From positions 205,833 to 269,832 of the forward strand of contig CAWDVK010000013.1 of assembly GCA_963805715.1 (NCBI GenBank): 64,000 bases of DNA, written 5' to 3'. The translations under genes were made by a program, and so were the position numbers. The notes under the pieces are model-generated. The model did not search any database, was not told the DNA's origin, and saw only the letters and a program-made list of their open reading frames with translations. The DNA comes from CAWDVK01 sp963805715 (GTDB lineage Bacteria; Actinomycetota; Actinomycetes; Streptosporangiales; Streptosporangiaceae). Shown here in pieces: positions 53,021 to 61,759 of the stretch; the stretch's first letter is position 1; each line of letters starts with the position of its first letter.

Positions 53021-54708
53021 TCAGAACAGCTTCCCGTGCGATAGCTGCTCGACGATGGGGCCGAGCGAGACGGCCGGGAAGAACGTGAGCGCGCCGACGA
53101 TCAGGATGACGCCGATCAGCAGCCCCATGAACATCGGCTGGTCGGTGCGGAACGTACCCGCTCCGGCGGGGACAACCTCCTTGGCCGCCAGGGTGCCCGC
53201 CAGCGCCAGGACCGGCACCATGATCGCGAAGCGGCCGAGCAGCAGGCCCGCGGTGCCGATGACGTTGTAGAAAGCGGTATTGGCGCTGAGGCCGGCGAAG
53301 GCGGACCCATTGTTATTGGTCTCCGAGGTGAAGGCATAGAGGATCTCGGTGAAACCGTGCGGGCCCGCGTTCAGCGGTGCGATCCGGCCGGCGTGCACCG
53401 AGACGGCTATCGCGGCCAGCACGAGCACCGTGATCGGCATGACCAGGACGCCGAACGCGGCCAGCTTGACCTCCCTGGCCTGGATCTTCTTTCCCAGGTA
53501 CTCCGGTGTCCGGCCGACCATCAGGCCGCCGAGAAAGACAGTCACGATGGCGAACAGCAGGATGGTGTAGAGGCCGCTGCCGACGCCGCCGGGTGAGACC
53601 TCGCCGAGCATCATCCCGGTGAGCAGCGCGAAGCCGCCCATCGGGGTGTAGGAGTCCTCGGCGGAATCGACGCTGCCGGTTGAGGTCTGGGTTGATGCGG
53701 TCGCGTACAGCGCGGAGGAGGCAGCGCCGAACCGGACCTCCTTGCCTTCCATGTTGCCGGCCGATGTGTCATCCCGGCGGCAGCCACGGCCGGGTTGGCC
53801 TGGTGCTCGGAGACCGAGGCGATGGCCAGCCAGGCGCCGAAGATGATGGCCATCACGCCGAGGATCGCGGCGCCCTGGCGAACGCTGCCGACCATCTTCC
53901 CGAACGTGTAGGTCAGCGCCACCGGTATGCACAGGATGAGCGCGATGGACAGGAAGTTCGTCAGCCCGGTCGGGTTCTCGAACGGATCAGCGCCGTTCGC
54001 GTTGAAGTACCCGCCGCCGTTGGTGCCGAGCTGCTTGATGCTCTCCTGGGAGGCCACCGGGCCGCGCGGTATGACCTGCCGGACGCCGTTGAGCGCGTCG
54101 TGGACATGGGCGGGCCCCGCCAGGGTCTGCAGGGCGCCCTGGGCAATGAAGACGATGGCGAGCGCGAACGCGATCGGCAGCAGCACGTAGATCGTGCCGC
54201 GGACCAGGTCGACCCAGAAGTTCCCGATCGTCCGCGAGCCCCTCCGGGAGAATCCGCGGATCAGCGCGACGGCCACCGCGATGCCCACAGCGGCACTGAG
54301 GAAGTTCTGCACCGCGAGCGCGCCCATCTGCGACAGGTACGACATCGTCGTCTCGCCGGAGTACGCCTGCCAGTTCGTGTTCGTCACGAACGACACCGCG
54401 GTGTTCCAGGACAGCGCCGGAGGCACCGCTGGCAGGTGCTGCGGGTTGAAGGGCAGGTGGCCCTGCAGCCGGACCATCGCGTAGGTGACCAGGATGGCCA
54501 CGCCCGAGAAGACGATGAGCGAGGCACTGTAGCGCTGCCATGACTGCTCGGCCGCGGGGTCGACCCGCAGCGCCCGGTAGATCGGGCGCTCGATGACGGA
54601 CAGCCAGCGGACCCGGCCTTCGTAGACCGAGACCAGGTAGGAGCCCAGCAGGCGCCAGGCAACCGCCAGCACGACGACGAGGGCCACGATGGTCCAGGTG
54701 AAATCCAT
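53021..54708 (-). CDS. kdpA: Potassium-transporting ATPase subunit A, frameshifted
   Basis: The potassium-translocating channel-like subunit, about 562 residues. N-terminal part from the ATG at 54708: VSFVTNTNWQAYSGE, AVQNFLSAAVGIAV and the filter region LGTNGGGYFNANGADPFENP. At about 53770 one base is missing (minus strand GGGATGACAC, expected GGGATGGACAC). Restoring it joins AAAG to DTSAGNMEGKEVRFG and the rest, including FTSETNNNGSAFAGLSANT and the C-terminal IGALTFFPAVSLGPIVE-like segment. All four filter-bearing repeats are present. The start overlaps the kdpF stop (TGATG). This is probably a sequence error in a functional gene. Confidence 0.9.
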
Positions 54709-54797
54709 CAGAACCACTCAGCCTTGAACAGCGCCACGCCGAGGTAAATGAACACGGCGAGCGACAGCGCGAGCAGGAGTCCCTGGGTCAGGCTCAT
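54708..54797 (-). CDS. kdpF: Potassium-transporting ATPase subunit F
   Basis: A 29-residue single-helix peptide from the ATG at 54797: MSLTQGLLLALSLAVFIYLG followed by VALFKAEWF. It matches the KdpF pattern in length and in the C-terminal Phe-Lys-Ala/Pro-Glu motif, and directly precedes kdpA with a one-base overlap (TGATG). TGGAG is 5 bases upstream. KdpF stabilises the complex in the membrane. Confidence 0.9.
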   Translation of the reverse strand: MSLTQGLLLALSLAVFIYLGVALFKAEWF

Positions 54798-54877
54798 ATC
54801 CGCTCCAGGCCCCAGATCAGGCCCAGCATCGCCGCTACGAAGACGACGACCCCGGCAACAACTAGCACATCAGCCAT
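54794..54877 (-). CDS. 27-residue membrane ORF ahead of kdpF
   Basis: MADVLVVAGVVVFVAAMLGL followed by IWGLERI, from the ATG at 54877 to a TGA overlapping the kdpF start (ATGA, 54794-54797). It is one hydrophobic helix with a charged end. Comparable small membrane ORFs precede kdpF in some actinobacteria (from memory, unchecked). GGAGG lies only one base from the ATG, a tight spacing. It is probably the first gene of the kdp operon or a leader peptide. Confidence 0.55.
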   Translation of the reverse strand: MADVLVVAGVVVFVAAMLGLIWGLERI

Positions 54878-55099
54878 GCCTCCAGCCTGAGCGAGAGGCC
54901 GGTAACCGCGGGGTGGACGGCCGCATCCCGGCAGTAGAGAAAAGGTGAACGGCCGCGCGCGTCCGCGTCCTCGCCCCGCCGGGCGCGATCGGGCCTGCGG
55001 CCGCGCCTGCCGCCGGTAGCCGGGCCAGGGCTAGCTCAGGACGCGCCCTGCGGCCAGGCCGGCCAGGGGCGTCGCCGGGCCGGGCGGACCGCAGGCCTC

Positions 55100-55105
55100 T
55101 AGCAT
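55100..55105 (+). promoter_or_regulatory. Leaderless-type -10 box of channel-like gene
   Basis: TAGCAT ends 7 bases before the GTG at 55113. Confidence 0.45.
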
Positions 55106-55112
55106 CGGGGGC

Positions 55113-56237
55113 GTGCGCATCGCAGCGGCGGTCCTCGGCGCCCTGATCGTGGTGGCCGTGTGGGTGAACGTGGCCGTCACCCTGGTCATCCCGCGCGGCC
55201 GCGTCGGGTTCATCAAGATCGTCGACCGGCTGGTCGACCAGGTGTACGGCCCGGCCGCCCGCCTGGTGCGGAGCTGGGACCGGCGGGACGCCCTGCTGGC
55301 CAGCCAGCCCGCGGTCAACCTGGGCATCCTGCTGGCCAGCTGGCTGGCCGGATTCCTGGTCGGCTTCGGGCTGCTGCTGTGGCTGCCCGGCGGCAGCTTT
55401 CCCGGCGCGCTGCGCGAGGCCGGCTCGTCGCTGTTCACCCTCGGCTTCGCCGACCGGAGCCTTGCCGGGCCCAGCGTCATCGACTTCATCGCGGCCGCCT
55501 CCGGACTGGTCATCGTCGCCCTGCAGATCGCCTACCTGCCCACGCTGTACTCCGCGTACAACCGCCGCGAGACGGAGGTCACGCTGCTCGGCCCGCGGGC
55601 CGGCAGCCCAGCCTGGGGACCGGAGATGCTGGCCAGGGCCCAGCTGGTGCGCGGCGTCGAGCAGCTGACGGGCATCTACGAGGCCTGGGAACGCTGGTCG
55701 GCCGACGTGGCCGAGTCCCATTCGAGCTACCCGTTCCTGCTGCGCTTCCGGTCCCCCGAGCCGCACAGCTCCTGGGTTGTCTCGCAGCTGGCCGTCCTGG
55801 ACGCCGCGGCGCTGCACCTGGCGGCCTGCCCGGCGAGCGCGCCGTTCACGGCCCGGCTGTGCGTGCAGATGGGCTTCAGCTGCCTGCGGCAGCTGACCCG
55901 CACGCTGCGCATCCCGGTCGACGAGGATCCGCGGCCCGACGACCCGGTCAGCCTGAGCTGGGAGGAATTCCTGCAGGGCTGGGAGCGGCTCACCGCGGCC
56001 GGGTTCCCGGTCGAGCGGACCGCCGAGGAGGCCTGGCCGCATTTCCGCGGCTGGCGGGTCAACTACGAAACGGCCGCCTACAAGCTGGCCTGGGGCCTCG
56101 ACGCGGTGCCAGCTCCCTGGGCGGGTCCGCGCCGCCACGAGTGGGGGCCGTTCGAGCCCCGCAGGCTGGCCAACCGGACCCCTGAGCATCCCGATGGCCA
56201 GCCCGCCGCGCCAGGGGGCCCGTTCCCCGGCTGGTGA
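55113..56237 (+). CDS. Potassium-channel-like membrane protein
   Basis: 374 residues from the GTG at 55113. Helix 1 is residues 1-26. A second helix at about 70-94 leads to the re-entrant stretch SSLFTLGFADRSL (109-114 TLGFAD), and a third helix lies at about 123-148 (DFIAAASGLVIVALQIAYLP). The helix-loop-helix resembles a two-TM potassium channel pore, but the filter TVGYGD is replaced by TLGFAD. The remaining about 215 residues are a soluble, cysteine-containing helical domain. It is divergent from kdp with 235 bases between. Conduction and selectivity are not established. Confidence 0.7.
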   Translation: MRIAAAVLGALIVVAVWVNVAVTLVIPRGRVGFIKIVDRLVDQVYGPAARLVRSWDRRDALLASQPAVNLGILLASWLAGFLVGFGLLLWLPGGSFPGALREAGSSLFTLGFADRSLAGPSVIDFIAAASGLVIVALQIAYLPTLYSAYNRRETEVTLLGPRAGSPAWGPEMLARAQLVRGVEQLTGIYEAWERWSADVAESHSSYPFLLRFRSPEPHSSWVVSQLAVLDAAALHLAACPASAPFTARLCVQMGFSCLRQLTRTLRIPVDEDPRPDDPVSLSWEEFLQGWERLTAAGFPVERTAEEAWPHFRGWRVNYETAAYKLAWGLDAVPAPWAGPRRHEWGPFEPRRLANRTPEHPDGQPAAPGGPFPGW

Positions 56238-56317
56238 CCCTGCCCCCGGCTGGTGACCCTGCCCCCGGCTGGTGACCCTGCCCCCGGCGGGTGACCCTGC
56301 CCCCGGCGGGTGACGCC
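56231..56317 (+). repeat. 19-bp tandem repeat at the 3' end
   Basis: Four and a half copies of a 19-bp unit (CTGGTGACCCTGCCCCCGG, with a CGGGTG variant in the last two). The stop codon of the channel-like gene lies within the first copy. This is a minisatellite-like array. Confidence 0.88.
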
Positions 56318-56407
56318 GATCGAGGGCGCAGCGCGCGGCATTCGCGCATGGTCAGGCGCTGGCGGCATGTTTTGCGCGGCAGCTCGCCAGCCTGCCGGGA
56401 CTCCGGT

Positions 56408-57796
56408 CTAGCAGCGGGGTGCGGGCTTGCTGTAGGTGGTCTTGCTCGGGGTGGCGAGGTAATAATCCGTGACCCAGCGGCCGTCGGCGAGGTGGTCCCA
56501 GACCCGGGTGGTACCCACGAGACTGCCGGCCTGCTGGCAGGTCAGCCAGCCGAGTGCGCCGGCCGGGAGGGTGCCGGTGACGGGGTAGGAGGCGCCGGGC
56601 CCGGTCCGCTCGTTGAGGGTGCTGGCGGTGACCTGGTAGGGATAGCTGCAGCGGGGCAGCGGGGCGCTGTACCCGGTGCCCGATGGGGTGCTGACGTAGG
56701 CGTCGGTGACGTAACTGCCGTCGATCAGCTTGTCCCACACGCTGGTAGCGCCGATCTTCTGGCCGGGCGCCTGGCAGCCGATGGCCAGCGCGGATCCGGG
56801 GGCGTGCGTCTTGAAGACCGGGTAGCTGGTGGACGGGCCGGAGCGCGCGTTGAGCGCGGTGCCGCTCGTGACCTTGTAGCCGTAGCTGAAGCTGGCGACC
56901 GGGGCGTTGAGCTGGTCATTGTCGATGCTCAGGGTGACGCCGCCGTAGGTCTCGCTGTGGCTGTTGCGGTATTGCTTGGCTCGCTGATGTGCTCCCCAGT
57001 CGGTGTCCGGGACACCGGCCCAGCCGGTGAGGGAAGAGTTCTGGTCGTAGCGGGCGATCCACAGCGCGTCCGGGCGGGCGTAGGACGCGGATGCGTAGAC
57101 GCCGGCCAGGTCGTGGGCGCCGGAGGCGAGCTGGGCGTAGACCCCCGCGATGTACCCGAGCCGGTGGATCTCGGCGGTCCAGCCCGACAGGTAGCGCAGC
57201 ACCGCCGTCCGGCAGGAGGCGTTGCCGGTGGCGTAGGTTTCCATGTCGTTGTAGAGCGCGCTGCCGCCGATCATGCCGAGCGCCCTGGCCTTGGTGACTG
57301 CGTCGTCGGCTGCGGCGGTGCCCTGGCTGGCCGCCTTGGCCGGGTCGATCTTCTGGTCGGCGGGCTTCCCGCCGCACGGCGCCTGCAGCCCCTTGTACAC
57401 CGGCAGCAGCCGCCACCGCAGCCTGGCTACCGCGCTGACCCAGCTCGCGGTGAGCTGCGGCTGGCTGCAGGTGCGGTTAACACCGCCGATATAGACGCCG
57501 ATCGCCCGGTACGGCGACGCGCCCCAGGCAGTGATTGTGCTCAGCGGCGGCGCTGTGCAGGTGTCGAAGGCCGCGCCTAAGTAGGTGGTCGCGGTCGCTT
57601 CGGTGCCGTACCTGACGGTTGTCGCCGGTTCAGCCATCGCCGGAGCGGCGATCCCGAGCAGGGCCAGCGCGGCCCCGGCGGCGGCCACCCCGGCGATGAG
57701 CACCCTGGCCGCGTGGCGGCGATCCGGGCGGCCCGCCGGCGCGCGGAGCAGGACCGCGGGACGGCAATCGGCGAGGCGAGTACCGGACATGATCAC
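56408..57796 (-). CDS. Exported DUF1906 glycosidase-like protein, two SH3 domains
   Basis: 462 residues. A long N-region with arginines precedes the hydrophobic segment VLIAGVAAAGAALALLGIA and the cleavage-like APAMAEPA near residues 50-55. The DUF1906/Rv2525c-like TIM-barrel follows (FDTCTAPPLSTITAW, GVYIGGVNRTC, LPVYKGLQAPC, ALYNDMETYATG, IAGVYAQLAS). Two bacterial SH3-like repeats come last: TALNARSGPSTSYPVFK near 310 and STLNERTGPGASYPVTG near 395. The protein is probably secreted and binds the cell wall. It is downstream of the conjugation-like cassette, on the same strand. Confidence 0.85.
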   Translation of the reverse strand: MIMSGTRLADCRPAVLLRAPAGRPDRRHAARVLIAGVAAAGAALALLGIAAPAMAEPATTVRYGTEATATTYLGAAFDTCTAPPLSTITAWGASPYRAIGVYIGGVNRTCSQPQLTASWVSAVARLRWRLLPVYKGLQAPCGGKPADQKIDPAKAASQGTAAADDAVTKARALGMIGGSALYNDMETYATGNASCRTAVLRYLSGWTAEIHRLGYIAGVYAQLASGAHDLAGVYASASYARPDALWIARYDQNSSLTGWAGVPDTDWGAHQRAKQYRNSHSETYGGVTLSIDNDQLNAPVASFSYGYKVTSGTALNARSGPSTSYPVFKTHAPGSALAIGCQAPGQKIGATSVWDKLIDGSYVTDAYVSTPSGTGYSAPLPRCSYPYQVTASTLNERTGPGASYPVTGTLPAGALGWLTCQQAGSLVGTTRVWDHLADGRWVTDYYLATPSKTTYSKPAPRC

Positions 57797-58000
57797 TCCT
57801 GTCGGCGCGCTGGGCCAGCCTTCCGGTGCGTGCTGTCAGCGAATGCGACTGACTGTAAGCCCGGCTGGCTCGGGCCAGGACAGGGCCGATCGGCCCGTGC
57901 GGGCGGTGACGAAGGTCCCGCGGCGGCTGCGGGCCAGTGGCCTGGCGAACCGCCGCGCTGGATGCATCCGGGCCCAGCGAGGAACGGCTGGGCCGCGCCA

Positions 58001-58567
58001 TTACGGCGGGATGCCCGCCGCGCTGCCATCGTCCCGGCCCTTCCGGCGCGCCGGGGCCAGGTCGCGGCGGCCGGTCAGGATGAGCCAGGTGACGGCGCCG
58101 GTGACCAGGGCCGGGCAGGCGGGCTGCAGGCCGACGGCTGCCCGGGTGCCCGCGGTGATCGCGGCGACGGCCAGCAGCCGCAGGGCAAGACGGCCGGGAC
58201 GCCCGCCGCGGATCCGGGCGGTGAGGCGGACGGCGGCCATCAGCGGGCGGGCGTGCCACCCGCGACCGCTGCCCGCTCCGTGCCGCGCGAGGGCAGCCTG
58301 CAGGTCGGCCAGTGCCTCGCCGCGTGCTGACCGGGTGCGCAGGGCCGTGTAGGCGGCCGAGGCGGCGGCGAAGGCGGCCGGGTCGCCGCGATCAGCACGA
58401 TCCGGGTGGGTGGCGGCCGCGATCCTTCGCCAGGCGGCACGCACCTCGTCATCGGTCAGGTCCGCGCTCGCATCCAGCCCCAGTACCCGAAACGGATCCC
58501 CGGCAGCCATCCCGCCCGCCGCTGGCGGCGGCCGCCCGTGGTCTTTACCTCGAGCTGGCCCGGTCAT
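58001..58567 (-). CDS. J-domain membrane protein
   Basis: 188 residues from the ATG at 58567. FRVLGLDASADLTDDEVRAA followed by ATHPDRADRGDPAAFAAASA is a J domain with the HPD motif that stimulates Hsp70 ATPase. The rest is basic, with two hydrophobic helices near the C-terminus (RLALRLLAVAAITAGTRAAV, PALVTGAVTWLIL). There are no Gly/Phe or zinc regions, so this is a type III J protein. It overlaps the ATPase gene by four bases. J proteins of this type occur in actinobacterial conjugation-related cassettes. Confidence 0.8.
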   Translation of the reverse strand: MTGPARGKDHGRPPPAAGGMAAGDPFRVLGLDASADLTDDEVRAAWRRIAAATHPDRADRGDPAAFAAASAAYTALRTRSARGEALADLQAALARHGAGSGRGWHARPLMAAVRLTARIRGGRPGRLALRLLAVAAITAGTRAAVGLQPACPALVTGAVTWLILTGRRDLAPARRKGRDDGSAAGIPP

Positions 58568-60615
58568 CGGCCGGCTCCCGTGCCAGCCGCCCCGCCCGGA
58601 GGCGGCCCGCCCGGAGGCGGGCCGGTGCTCGTGCCCGGCCGGGCGGCCGCGCCCGCGGCGGCGTCCGTCCCGGAGCGGGCGCTTGGGCCGGCCGCGGTGC
58701 CACCGCGGGCGGCGATCGCCGGAGCCGGGCCGAAGGCGTCGTCCAGGAACGCCGTGATGTCTGGCAGCGGGACGGCCGCGCGCCGGGCCGCCGGGGCGGC
58801 CGCCTCGCCGCGGCCCGGCGCAGGGCCGCCCGGCCGTGGCTGGGCCCAGGGCGCGAGTGGCAGCGCGGCGGGGGCGGCTACCAGCCGCTTGACCTGGACG
58901 TACGTCACGCCGCCGCGGTAGATGTAGGCGGCCTGGCCGACGTCCAGGCGGCGGATGATGGCCGGGTCGGCGACGGCTTCCTCGCGCAGCTGCGAGCTTC
59001 CGCGGCGGCTCCACCGGGCCACGCCGGTGAGCTGCCGGGAGCTCGCGACCTGCCGGCGGCCGCCGGCCAGGCCGGCCACCGGCTCAGGATGCGGGGTTCG
59101 CAGCAGCCAGACGCCGCCGTCGGCGGCCGCCGCGATCCGGTACCTCGCGTCGTCGTCAGCCGCCAGGCCGTGCCAGGACTGCGCCGAGACCTGAACCGCG
59201 AGGCCCAGCGAGCGCGCCCGCTCGTACAGCTGCCAGATCGGCAGCCGCCGTGAGACGGCGCTGAACTCATCGACGGCCAGGAGCACTTCCCTGGCACCGG
59301 GGCCGGCGGTGCCAGGGCCGCTGGTGACGTAGCTGGCCAGCAGGTCGACCAGCGCCCGAGCCTGTGCCTCGGCCACGGCGACCTCGGCGGTGCCCTCCAG
59401 GATGCAGTACCAGGCGTCGGCGTCGCCGAACCCGGCCGGGCCGTCGAGACCGCCGCCTAGCCGCCGGAACAGCGTGCGGAACCGCAGCGCCACATCGGGC
59501 AGCTGCCGGGTCGCGGCCCGGATCAGCGCGAACTCGTCCTCAGTCCCGTCCTGGTAGGCCCGGGCCAGCCAGGCCGGGTCGAGCCGGGCCAGGAAATCGG
59601 CCGCGCTGGCCGGCGGCCCGCAGGGCGCCCCGACCGCCAGCGCCACGGCGGCCTCCATCACGTCGGCGTAGAACGCGGCGGCACCGCTGCCATGCTCGAT
59701 CAGGTCCACCAGGGTGGTGATGAGCTGGCGCGGCGGCAGGGCCCAGAGCGACAGGCCGATCTCGTCCGGCCAGATGGCGGTGGCCCTCGCCCCGGCGTCG
59801 CGCAGCACCCGGCGGGTCCGGTCCGCTATCCGGCGCGCGTCGGGCCCGCCCTTGCAATCGAGCACCACCAGCAGCGGCGGGCGGCCGGCCCCGGCGGCAT
59901 GCCGGTGCAGCGCCGCGGCCATGAACCCGGCCCATAGCCGCAGCAGCAGCGTCGTCTTCCCGGTTCCCGTGCCGCCGATGACCACCTGATGCGAGCGCAG
60001 CCGCTGGTAGGGCAGCCTGGCCAGGTCCCGGGCCGGGAGGCCGACGGCCCGGATGACAGCGCCGGTCACGATCTCGCCATCGGCCAGGGTCAGCGGCGCG
60101 GCGCCCGGCGCGGCGATCCTGGCCACCGCGCTGCGCGCCTGATGCCGCCAGAGCCGCTGGTCGAACGCGACGGCCGCGGCGGGGGAGCGGCCTGCGGCGC
60201 CGGCCGCCATGGCCCGGATGCGCAGGGACCAGGCGGCTGCCCCCAGCAGCAGGCCGGCCGGGATCGCGATGGGCGCGATCAGCACCGCCGCTGCCGCATA
60301 GGCTCCGGCGCTGCCGTGCTGCCACATGGCCAGCCAGGCGAAGTACGGCGCGCCCGCGACCCTGGTCCAGCCGCCGGTGGCGACGGCCGTGGCGGCCAGC
60401 CAGGCGGCCAGCATCGGCAGGCACCAGGCCGCGGCGCGCACCAGCCGGACCGGGGGCCAGCCGCCCAGCCACGCGGCGTAGACCGCCGCGGCCGCCGCCA
60501 GCGTGACCGGCGCGGCGGCTATCAGCAGCGCCGCGGCCAGCAGTGCCAGGCCGGACCTCGCGGCCAGCCGCGCCGCCGCGCGGCCAGCGGGCCGCCGGCC
60601 GCGATGCCCGGTCAT
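58564..60615 (-). CDS. FtsK/TraG-like conjugative ATPase
   Basis: 683 residues from the ATG at 60615. Four or five N-terminal helices (about 20-130) are followed by an ATPase domain with Walker A GGTGTGKTTLLL near 230 and Walker B VLLAVDEFSAV near 443. VVLDCKGGPDARRIADRT and QVSAQSWHGLAADDDARYRI are typical of the conjugative coupling-protein/TraM-like group. A Pro/Gly/Ala-rich tail of about 100 residues ends the protein. It would power DNA translocation at the membrane. It overlaps the replication-relaxation gene upstream and the J-domain gene downstream by four bases each. Confidence 0.85.
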   Translation of the reverse strand: MTGHRGRRPAGRAAARLAARSGLALLAAALLIAAAPVTLAAAAAVYAAWLGGWPPVRLVRAAAWCLPMLAAWLAATAVATGGWTRVAGAPYFAWLAMWQHGSAGAYAAAAVLIAPIAIPAGLLLGAAAWSLRIRAMAAGAAGRSPAAAVAFDQRLWRHQARSAVARIAAPGAAPLTLADGEIVTGAVIRAVGLPARDLARLPYQRLRSHQVVIGGTGTGKTTLLLRLWAGFMAAALHRHAAGAGRPPLLVVLDCKGGPDARRIADRTRRVLRDAGARATAIWPDEIGLSLWALPPRQLITTLVDLIEHGSGAAAFYADVMEAAVALAVGAPCGPPASAADFLARLDPAWLARAYQDGTEDEFALIRAATRQLPDVALRFRTLFRRLGGGLDGPAGFGDADAWYCILEGTAEVAVAEAQARALVDLLASYVTSGPGTAGPGAREVLLAVDEFSAVSRRLPIWQLYERARSLGLAVQVSAQSWHGLAADDDARYRIAAAADGGVWLLRTPHPEPVAGLAGGRRQVASSRQLTGVARWSRRGSSQLREEAVADPAIIRRLDVGQAAYIYRGGVTYVQVKRLVAAPAALPLAPWAQPRPGGPAPGRGEAAAPAARRAAVPLPDITAFLDDAFGPAPAIAARGGTAAGPSARSGTDAAAGAAARPGTSTGPPPGGPPPGGAAGTGAGR

Positions 60616-61559
60616 CCGCCGTCCCGCGCCCGCGGCAGGTAGCTGCCGGCCGGAAGCGCCCGGATCTCGATCCTGGCGCCCTGGCCGCCCAGCTCGTCCC
60701 TGGCCCGGGCCACGGTACTGGCGGCGGCAGGCCCGCACAGGTAGAGGACGCGCGCATACCAGGGCGGCCGGCCCGCCAGCCTGGCCTCGGCCGCCGGAGC
60801 GCCGAGGTCGGCGGTCCGGGTCAGCAGATCCCGCATGATCTCGCTGGTCCGGCGGACAGTCTTCGGGGTGAGCTCGGCCTCGATGGCCCAGCACTCGCCG
60901 GCCCAGGGCACCGCCGGGCCGCCGGAAGGGCTGTCGGGCCAGTGCACCTCGCCGTCCGGGATATGCGCCCGGGCGCCGACCCGGCCGCCCATCCTGGCCC
61001 GGAGCCGGCGCTCGCCGCGCCAGTAAGCGCCGGCCGCCGCGTAGCTGCCCGCGGACTCCAGGGCGAGCCGCACCGCGGTCACGGCGCGGATATGGGCGAG
61101 CCGGGACAGGGCCGGCGCGGCGGCGGTGTACCGCAGCCCGCAGCTCGCGAGGCCGGCCCTGGTCAGCCAGATCCAGCTGGCGCCAGGCCCCAGCCGGGCG
61201 GACTCGGCGGCGCCTTGCGCCACCCAGCGCGCCGCCGCCGCCCTGGCCTGCCGGTCGCTCACGCCGAGGATCGCGGCTAACTGGTCCAGCTGCACCCCGT
61301 ACATCTCGCCCGCGAACACCAGGCCGGCGATATCGCGGCCGGCCAGGGCGCGGCCGACCGGTTCACGTCCTCCCGTACCGCGCTGTCCCTGCCCGCGGGC
61401 ATCCTGGGCACCGTCACTGCGGGCACCGTCACTGCGGGCACCGTCACTGCGGGCACCGTCACTGCGGGCACCGTCACTGCGGGCAACGTCACTGCGGGCA
61501 CCGGAAGGCCGGGCCTGACCGGGCTGCCGGGCGAAGGATGTCCCATCTGCCGGGATCAC
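60612..61559 (-). CDS. Replication-relaxation-family protein
   Basis: About 315 residues from the GTG at 61559; the frame is open to 61736. A low-complexity (GARSD)n repeat lies at about 25-45. The folded part begins GRDIAGLVFAGEMYGVQLDQ and LGVSDRQARAAAARWVAQG, a winged-helix domain, then HIRAVTAVRLALESAGSYAA and WAIEAELTPKTVRRTSEIM. This is the pattern of the actinobacterial replication-relaxation family found beside TraG/FtsK-like genes. The protein likely nicks or binds DNA at a transfer or replication origin; this is inferred from the family, not shown here. Confidence 0.8.
   Translation of the reverse strand: MIPADGTSFARQPGQARPSGARSDVARSDGARSDGARSDGARSDGARSDGAQDARGQGQRGTGGREPVGRALAGRDIAGLVFAGEMYGVQLDQLAAILGVSDRQARAAAARWVAQGAAESARLGPGASWIWLTRAGLASCGLRYTAAAPALSRLAHIRAVTAVRLALESAGSYAAAGAYWRGERRLRARMGGRVGARAHIPDGEVHWPDSPSGGPAVPWAGECWAIEAELTPKTVRRTSEIMRDLLTRTADLGAPAAEARLAGRPPWYARVLYLCGPAAASTVARARDELGGQGARIEIRALPAGSYLPRARDGG
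61407..61501. repeat. 15-bp tandem repeat
   Basis: About six copies of GGCACCGTCACTGCG (one with an AAC variant), encoding (GARSD)n in the replication-relaxation gene. The array is open in other frames too. Confidence 0.9.
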
Positions 61560-61759
61560 CCCTCTATCACACCACGACTCGTGCCGGATGCCAGCAGATC
61601 TCGGCCGGGACACGCGGCGCGAGGGCCGGTGGTGCTGGTGCCTGGCCCGGCGGTCGTGCACAATAAGTCCCGGAGTGCTGCGGCACCGGCTACCTGAGCG
61701 CCTGCGCGGGCGGCGAGATCGTTGGGGAAGACGCATCTCGTCTGCTGCAGGGAGGTCAG

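Noticed and set aside
54878..55112. c-di-AMP (ydaO) or other riboswitch upstream of kdp
   Set aside because: No ydaO-type conserved motif or convincing pairing was found in the 235-base leader region.
56231..56317. Short repeat array considered as CRISPR
   Set aside because: The repeats are 19 bp, contiguous and without spacers. The 33-bp, 15-bp and 12-bp arrays also lack spacers, and no cas genes are present.
56408..61736. Integrated plasmid or ICE with defined ends
   Set aside because: No integrase, tRNA-based att site, direct terminal repeats or replication initiator was found. Only the transfer-like cassette is present.
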